A stretch of DNA of 64,000 nt from Bacteroidales bacterium (GTDB lineage Bacteria > Bacteroidota > Bacteroidia > Bacteroidales > F082): contig JAKSMU010000009.1 in the NCBI GenBank assembly GCA_024400455.1, positions 1 through 64,000 of the forward strand, given 5' to 3'. The position numbers and the translations under genes are program-made. The notes under the pieces were generated by a model. The model worked only from the letters and a program-made list of their open reading frames with translations, made no database searches and was not told where the DNA came from. This document shows, piece after piece, positions 59,837-64,000 of this stretch (its first letter is position 1; every line of letters begins with the position of its first letter).

Positions 59837-59870
59837 ATAATTCAGCGAAATCTGTGAAATCTGCGGCTAA
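59837..59870. repeat. right inverted repeat of the GxxExxY unit
   Basis: Reads AATTCAGCGAAATCTGTGAA and ATCTGCGGCTAA; its reverse complement matches the left repeat over about 33 bp, with a few mismatches. It ends 14 bp before the idi ATG, so the repeat lies in idi's 5' region. Confidence 0.75.
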
Positions 59871-59883
59871 AAACAAATCACCA

Positions 59884-60390
59884 ATGGAATATGTAATCTT
59901 AGTAAACGAAGAAGACCAGCAAGTCGGGCTAATGGAGAAAATGCAGGCGCACATCACGCCACACCTTCACCGTGCCTTTTCCATTTTCATTTTCAACAGC
60001 AACGGCGAACTGCTCTTGCAGCAACGCGCTTTTTCAAAGTACCACTCCCCCGGCCTTTGGACCAACACCTGTTGCAGCCATCCGCGTGAAAACGAAACGA
60101 TTGAAGAAGCCACAAGCAGACGGCTGATGGAAGAAATGGGCATAAAATGCGACATGAAAGAGGCCTATACCTTTATCTATCAGGCACCTGTGGGGCAAGG
60201 CCTCACCGAATACGAACTCGACCATGTCGTCATCGGCCACAGCGACGACACACCTTTTATTAATAAGGAAGAAGTCGAGTCATGGAAATACATGAACCTT
60301 ACCGACCTTGAAAACGACATCCGGCTCCATCCGGAATGTTACACCGAATGGTTCAAAATCACTTTCCAGGATTTGCTGAAACACATTTAG
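59884..60390 (+). CDS. idi: isopentenyl-diphosphate delta-isomerase, type 1
   Basis: 168 aa from the ATG at 59884; a GTG ten codons upstream lies inside the inverted repeat and is rejected. The enzyme interconverts IPP and DMAPP for isoprenoid synthesis. It is a Nudix-fold protein: NTCCSHPRENE carries the catalytic Cys and metal-binding His, RRLMEEMGI is the Nudix-like helix, and EYELDHVVIG carries the second catalytic acid. The upstream repeat element may supply or disturb its promoter. It converges on the beta-propeller gene with 4 bp between stops. Confidence 0.96.
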   Translation: MEYVILVNEEDQQVGLMEKMQAHITPHLHRAFSIFIFNSNGELLLQQRAFSKYHSPGLWTNTCCSHPRENETIEEATSRRLMEEMGIKCDMKEAYTFIYQAPVGQGLTEYELDHVVIGHSDDTPFINKEEVESWKYMNLTDLENDIRLHPECYTEWFKITFQDLLKHI

Positions 60391-60394
60391 ACTC

Positions 60395-61858
60395 TTACAG
60401 TTTCACCCGATAAAGGCTTCTCCTGTCGCCATTCTGTTTCCTTGAATCCAAGAAAAGATAATAGGCGTAGCCATCGTAAACCTGAATCTTTGTCGGGAAA
60501 TAATGTTGGTCCAACTTATAGGATTCGCCGACATTGCCGTTTTTCAGATTGATTTCTTTCAGCGTCACCTTGCCATCCGTGATGAACTGCCCGTAGCATT
60601 TGCCTTTGGCGGCATCCACAATCACGTTTTTATCCCATGGATTATTCGATTCCAAGTTTTTGGCATAACCGCTTTTCCTATGAAAGGCGATGACACTTTT
60701 CCACAAGAACTTGCCCAAATTGTCATAGACACACATATAATCATTCTCAAAATCAAACAGATAAAGCCTATTGTTGATTGAAACCACCGGACTATAGACA
60801 GGAGGAAAGAACAAACGCACTTTTGGATTACTCCGTGGATTATTTCGTTTTGCATTTTCCTCTTGGGTTATCGGATCATACACTGGAGCATATTCATAAA
60901 ACTCTAATGGCTTTTCAGTTTTTGCATAAATGGTATTAGCTCTGATTTGCGCTTGCTCGGCTGCAATGGCATCTTTCAAGAATGAACCAAGACCAAATCC
61001 TTCGTAATTGTTCGCCAGCGCTTGTACGATACGCGAATCATCAGAATTCCAATTTGTCAGTATTTCAAGTTTCTCGCCCTCAACAGGTTCAAGCAGATGT
61101 TGTTTCTTGGTGTTTTTGTTGGCAACGACATAAACGATGTATTGGTCGAGCATCATGTAGTTTTGCTGCACGATGACGCTATCGGTTGCTGCCACAATCG
61201 GTTTCAGCACCTTATTATATTTGTCGATGCTGTTGCCATAAAGCAGATGCAAATCCTTGCCGTCGCAAAACACCTGATAGATAGAGTCGGCACTCAGAAT
61301 CTGCACATTGCCGAACACATCGCGACACAACTCCTCGTATTTCCGCGCCAAAGGACATTGCGAAATGGTGTCCTGCTCGAAACTCAAATGTAGCAAAGTG
61401 GAATTTGTACCCGTACTTGTTATGGCATAAATGCCGTCGGCACCCACCAGATAGTCAATCACCCAAACGATTTCATTGTCGTAAGCCAAATGCGGCGCGT
61501 TGGCCGTAACAGTCACTTCATGAATGTTTTCCACCTTGCTTTTCAAGGTTACAACAGTCTTGAAGACTCCTTTTTCATCGTCCTGCAACTGCTTTGGATC
61601 CATCCGAACGGCTTTCCTATCATAGCCGACATGCGAAAACACAAGCGTTGCAGCCGATTTCAAATCGACCCTGAAAATGCCATTTGCATCGGTAATGGAC
61701 AGCAACAGATTCTGTGAATCGTAAACGCCAACGCCTTCAACACATTCGTTTTTCGCGTTGACCACAATGCCTTCCAACTTGAAGACAACATTCTTTTGGG
61801 CAAAAGCGGAAATGCCAACAAAGCCCAGTAAAAACAAAGTAAAGAGCAATTTCTTCAT
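60395..61858 (-). CDS. CarboxypepD_reg-like plus beta-propeller secreted protein
   Basis: 487 aa. Signal peptide 1-20 (ending AFAQ). Residues ~25-115 are a CarboxypepD_reg-like Ig domain (LEGIVVNAKNECVEGVGVYD, ITDANGIFRVDL, VFSHVGYD) of the sort at the start of many Bacteroidota outer-membrane receptors. The rest (~120-487) is beta-rich with W/Y-containing strands spaced like a six-bladed propeller (YDNEIVWVIDYL, NNRLYLFDFENDYMCVYDNLGKFLW, DGYAYYLFLD). There is no TonB-dependent barrel and no T9SS sorting domain, so it is probably periplasmic. Function unknown. Confidence 0.8.
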   Translation of the reverse strand: MKKLLFTLFLLGFVGISAFAQKNVVFKLEGIVVNAKNECVEGVGVYDSQNLLLSITDANGIFRVDLKSAATLVFSHVGYDRKAVRMDPKQLQDDEKGVFKTVVTLKSKVENIHEVTVTANAPHLAYDNEIVWVIDYLVGADGIYAITSTGTNSTLLHLSFEQDTISQCPLARKYEELCRDVFGNVQILSADSIYQVFCDGKDLHLLYGNSIDKYNKVLKPIVAATDSVIVQQNYMMLDQYIVYVVANKNTKKQHLLEPVEGEKLEILTNWNSDDSRIVQALANNYEGFGLGSFLKDAIAAEQAQIRANTIYAKTEKPLEFYEYAPVYDPITQEENAKRNNPRSNPKVRLFFPPVYSPVVSINNRLYLFDFENDYMCVYDNLGKFLWKSVIAFHRKSGYAKNLESNNPWDKNVIVDAAKGKCYGQFITDGKVTLKEINLKNGNVGESYKLDQHYFPTKIQVYDGYAYYLFLDSRKQNGDRRSLYRVKL

Positions 61859-61922
61859 AGTAAATAAGTTTTAGGATTACGGCTTATTCACTACAAAATT
61901 TGCGCCAAAACAAGTTTTTTAA

Positions 61923-62627
61923 CTACTGATTATCAACACTTCCAAACTCAGGATGCAATTCCGCAAACTTACGTTCATACTGGCGGATGCGCGTCAAAGT
62001 GCGGCGTGTCCATTCCAGACGGAGTTGGTTTCGGTCTTCTTCGGGCAGATGCCAGTCAATGTCGGTGGATTGGTGCAGACGTTCCGTCAAGGCATACATC
62101 ATCAAGGCAGCCGAAACACTGATATTGTAACTTTCGGTGAAACCGAACATCGGAATGCGGACGTGCATATCGGCGTTTTCAACGGCATAATCGGAAAGGC
62201 CAAGTTTCTCAGTACCAAACACCAAGGCAATCGGTTTGTCCAAAGGCAAGGTATCGGGCGTAAAGTCATCGCGATGCGGGCAAGTGGCCACAATCCGGTA
62301 ACCCTTTTCGCGCAATCTGGCAAAAGCAGCCGGCGTGTTAAACTCCTCGCCATTATATTTAAAAAGGTTGAGCCATTTCGTGCTGCCCATCACGACATCA
62401 GGATTGATGTCATATTCATATCGGTTCTCAATGATGTGAATATCCTGAATGCCGCGCAAATCGCAACTGCGCAAAACCGCGCTTCCATTGTGCGGCTGAA
62501 AGATATCCTCAAGCACCACGGTAAGGTGACGGGTACGGTAATCCAACACTTCCTCGAAACGCTGTTTGCGTTCATCCGTAATAAACTGACTCAGAAAATC
62601 ATATAAAGCCTTGTCTCTTGGTGTCAT
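61923..62627 (-). CDS. TrmH-family (SpoU) RNA 2'-O-methyltransferase
   Basis: 234 aa from the ATG at 62625-62627; a 25-codon hydrophobic extension from a TTG overlaps the promoter box and is not part of the protein. The three SPOUT motifs are seen: HNGSAVLRSCDLRGI (motif 1, the common form has N-x-G-A-x-x-R), ALVFGTEKLGLS (motif 2) and IPMFGFTESYNISVSAALMMY (motif 3). The N-terminal helical extension and basic C-terminus (RLEWTRRTLTRIRQYERK) fit TrmH, which methylates G18 of tRNA with SAM; rRNA substrates cannot be excluded. Confidence 0.92.
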   Translation of the reverse strand: MTPRDKALYDFLSQFITDERKQRFEEVLDYRTRHLTVVLEDIFQPHNGSAVLRSCDLRGIQDIHIIENRYEYDINPDVVMGSTKWLNLFKYNGEEFNTPAAFARLREKGYRIVATCPHRDDFTPDTLPLDKPIALVFGTEKLGLSDYAVENADMHVRIPMFGFTESYNISVSAALMMYALTERLHQSTDIDWHLPEEDRNQLRLEWTRRTLTRIRQYERKFAELHPEFGSVDNQ

Positions 62628-62650
62628 CGCAATTCCTTTAAAAACGGCTG

Positions 62651-62658
62651 CAAAAATA
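62651..62658 (-). promoter_or_regulatory. -7 box of TrmH-family gene
   Basis: Minus-strand TATTTTTG, 23 nt upstream of the ATG at 62627, with an AAAGGAAT ribosome site between. Confidence 0.6.
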
Positions 62659-62793
62659 AGACTTTCTGCGATAGAAAGCAAAACCGTTAAAATCAAAACC
62701 ATAATAAAACCATGTTTATCAACGCATTACAAACAAAAATCAAAAATTAAATCCAAAAAATGAAAAAAATGTAAAACGTATAAGTAAAAACCG

Positions 62794-62801
62794 TAATTTT
62801 G
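62794..62801 (+). promoter_or_regulatory. -7 box of TPR membrane protein gene
   Basis: TAATTTTG, 22 nt before the ATG at 62824. Confidence 0.6.
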
Positions 62802-62823
62802 CAACTCAAAATTTTGAATTGAT

Positions 62824-63513
62824 ATGGCAACAAAACAGAATGTAAATCAAGGAGACGAAAGACTCGAAAACGTAGAAGAAGCATTAAGCAAAACCGAACT
62901 TTGGATTGAAAACAACCAGAAGACCTTATGGATTATTTTGGCCGCTGTTCTCATCATCGCATTGGCTATTTTCGGCATCACCAAGGGCAAGCAAAAGCGC
63001 GACGAAAAAGCAAGTTCACAGATTTTCACAGCACAGCAGTACTTTGAAAACGAGCAATACGAAAACGCTCTGAACGGTGATGGCAACAACCTCGGTTTCC
63101 TTGACATCATCAGCGACTACGGTTCAACAAAGACCGGCAAACTCGCTTCTTATTATGCAGGCATCAGCTACATGAAGTTAGGCAACTACAACGATGCCAT
63201 CAACTACCTTAAGAAATTCAACGGCAACGACGATATCATCGCTCCTATGGCTCTCGGCGCCATCGGCGACTGCTACATGGAACTCGACGACATGAACAAC
63301 GCTGTCAGCTACTACGGCAAAGCCGCTGCCAAGAATCCTAATGATTTCACTTCACCAATGTTCCTCCTCAAGGAAGGCATGACCTACGAAATCATGGAAA
63401 ACTATGCCAAGGCTCTTGAAGTTTACAAGACCTTAAAGAAAGACTTCCCGCTGAGCAATGAAGCTTTCGACATCAACAGAAACATTGCCAACATGGAAGA
63501 AAAACTGAAATAA
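62824..63513 (+). CDS. membrane-anchored TPR protein (YfgM/Tol-Pal-type)
   Basis: 229 aa. A cytosolic N-terminus (1-32) is followed by one transmembrane helix (TLWIILAAVLIIALAIFGI, ~34-52) and a periplasmic region of about four tetratricopeptide repeats (SYYAGISYMKLGNYNDAINYL, GAIGDCYMELDDMNNAVSYY, LKEGMTYEIMENYAKALEVY). The layout matches conserved Bacteroidota TPR proteins resembling YfgM, which interact with the Sec translocon or periplasmic chaperones; the role here is inferred. Codon bias suggests strong expression. It is monocistronic, with its own promoter and terminator. Confidence 0.88.
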   Translation: MATKQNVNQGDERLENVEEALSKTELWIENNQKTLWIILAAVLIIALAIFGITKGKQKRDEKASSQIFTAQQYFENEQYENALNGDGNNLGFLDIISDYGSTKTGKLASYYAGISYMKLGNYNDAINYLKKFNGNDDIIAPMALGAIGDCYMELDDMNNAVSYYGKAAAKNPNDFTSPMFLLKEGMTYEIMENYAKALEVYKTLKKDFPLSNEAFDINRNIANMEEKLK

Positions 63514-63539
63514 TCACAGTTTGTACATTATAGTCATAA

Positions 63540-63567
63540 AGCCTGACTTTCGAGTCGGGCTTTTTTT
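63540..63567 (+). terminator. terminator of TPR gene
   Basis: AGCCTGACT and AGTCGGGCT pair (one G-U) around a TTCG-type loop, followed by seven T. Confidence 0.85.
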
Positions 63568-63570
63568 ATT

Positions 63571-63578
63571 TATCTTTG
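63571..63578 (+). promoter_or_regulatory. -7 box of fmt promoter
   Basis: TATCTTTG, only 4 nt before the ATG at 63583. Transcription would begin at about that ATG, so the message is either leaderless or uses the ATG at 63592. Confidence 0.6.
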
Positions 63579-63582
63579 CGCC

Positions 63583-64000
63583 ATGGAAAAAATGAAAATC
63601 GTTTATTTCGGCACGCCCGAATTTGCCGCTTCACAATTGGAAGCCATCATAGCAGCAGGATATGAAGTTGCCGCCGTTGTCACCATGCCCGACAAACCGG
63701 CCGGAAGAGGAAAGAAAATCCAGTTTTCGGATGTCAAGAAAACCGCTTTGGAACACAATCTTCCTTTGCTGCAGCCTGAGAAACTGAAGAATCCGGATTT
63801 CCTGAAAGAATTGGAATCCTATCAGGCAAACCTATTTATTGTGGTAGCTTTCAGGATGTTGCCTGAAGTTGTATGGAAAATGCCAAAATACGGCACCTTC
63901 AACCTTCACGCCTCACTCCTGCCTCAATACCGTGGTGCTGCGCCCATCAACCATGCCATCATCAACGGCGAGACAGAAACCGGCCTAACCACATTTTTCC
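63583..64000 (+). CDS. fmt: methionyl-tRNA formyltransferase, N-terminal part
   Basis: Partial: 139 codons, cut by the window end. The enzyme formylates Met-tRNA(fMet) with 10-formyl-THF. Seen: KIVYFGTPEFAA at the start, MPDKPAGRGKK near 35-45, VVAFRMLPEVVW near 88 (Phe where many members have Tyr in V-V-A-Y/F-G), and NLHASLLPQYRGAAPINHAI near 107-126 with the catalytic Asn-x-His motif. The ATG at 63583 is annotated; the ATG at 63592 (M-K-I-V-Y-F-G-T-P) fits the promoter position better. Confidence 0.95.
   Translation, partial: MEKMKIVYFGTPEFAASQLEAIIAAGYEVAAVVTMPDKPAGRGKKIQFSDVKKTALEHNLPLLQPEKLKNPDFLKELESYQANLFIVVAFRMLPEVVWKMPKYGTFNLHASLLPQYRGAAPINHAIINGETETGLTTFF

Noticed and set aside
62628..62702. 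TTG-started hydrophobic extension of the TrmH-family protein
   Set aside because: It covers the promoter box and would add a membrane helix foreign to the family; the ATG at 62627 fits.

Overview
The window looks like a chromosomal segment of an uncultured, probably gut- or rumen-associated member of the Bacteroidales (Bacteroidota). The grounds are: promoters of the TAnnTTTG type in front of most genes with few strong Shine-Dalgarno sites, at least five proteins with type IX secretion system (T9SS) C-terminal sorting domains, many lipoproteins, and Bacteroidota-typical housekeeping proteins (DUF1599, CdaA, the long ParC, hexameric NADP-GDH). No rRNA, tRNA, CRISPR array or recognisable transposase was seen.

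Layout. 1-16 kb: a DUF1599 protein and folP are divergent from a 38-bp gap. Between folP and cdaA, genes that are usually neighbours in this phylum, sit a FISUMP-type lipoprotein, an 89-aa tail-anchored protein, a giant 3462-aa T9SS surface protein and a divergent, membrane-tethered AraC-type regulator. An NlpC/P60-LysM lipoprotein follows cdaA. 16-30 kb: a lipoprotein, parC, a BatA/VWA membrane protein, an outer-membrane barrel, a lipoprotein and two paralogous T9SS proteins built from ~49-aa Cys/Trp repeats. 30-39 kb: an AAA_14/DUF4143 ATPase with a NUDIX hydrolase, an unknown gene, gdhA, a MORN-repeat lipoprotein, a LysM/periplasmic-binding protein and guaA.

39-56 kb, all on the minus strand, is a polymorphic-toxin locus. 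A five-gene operon (lipoprotein, T9SS protein, YadA-head/tail-fibre-like protein, small YD-motif T9SS protein, 2214-aa SpvB/VCBS/YD-repeat Rhs protein) ends in a candidate immunity lipoprotein. Behind it lie two tandem 'orphan' Rhs modules. Each restarts with an identical copy of the Rhs core, has its own promoter and ATG, carries a different C-terminal domain (one with a JAMM-like metalloprotease signature) and overlaps a candidate immunity gene by 4 bp. All three immunity candidates have export signals. Near-identical DNA blocks (343, 571 and 188 bp) tie the modules together and look like the substrate for tip swapping.

56-64 kb: a 1.6-kb repeat-rich gene-free stretch, then a 49-aa membrane protein with a PrsW-like protease, a YchF-like ATPase with a non-canonical P-loop, a GxxExxY (PD-(D/E)xK) gene enclosed by ~33-bp inverted repeats, idi, a beta-propeller/CarboxypepD_reg-like protein, a TrmH-family methyltransferase, a membrane-anchored TPR protein and the start of fmt, cut by the window end.

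The best candidates for something undescribed are the self-promoting orphan Rhs modules with exported immunity proteins, the inverted-repeat-bounded GxxExxY unit, and a ~155-bp structured noncoding element present in two copies (32923-33080 and 56446-56594). Coordinates were read by eye; domain assignments rest on motif recognition, not on searches.
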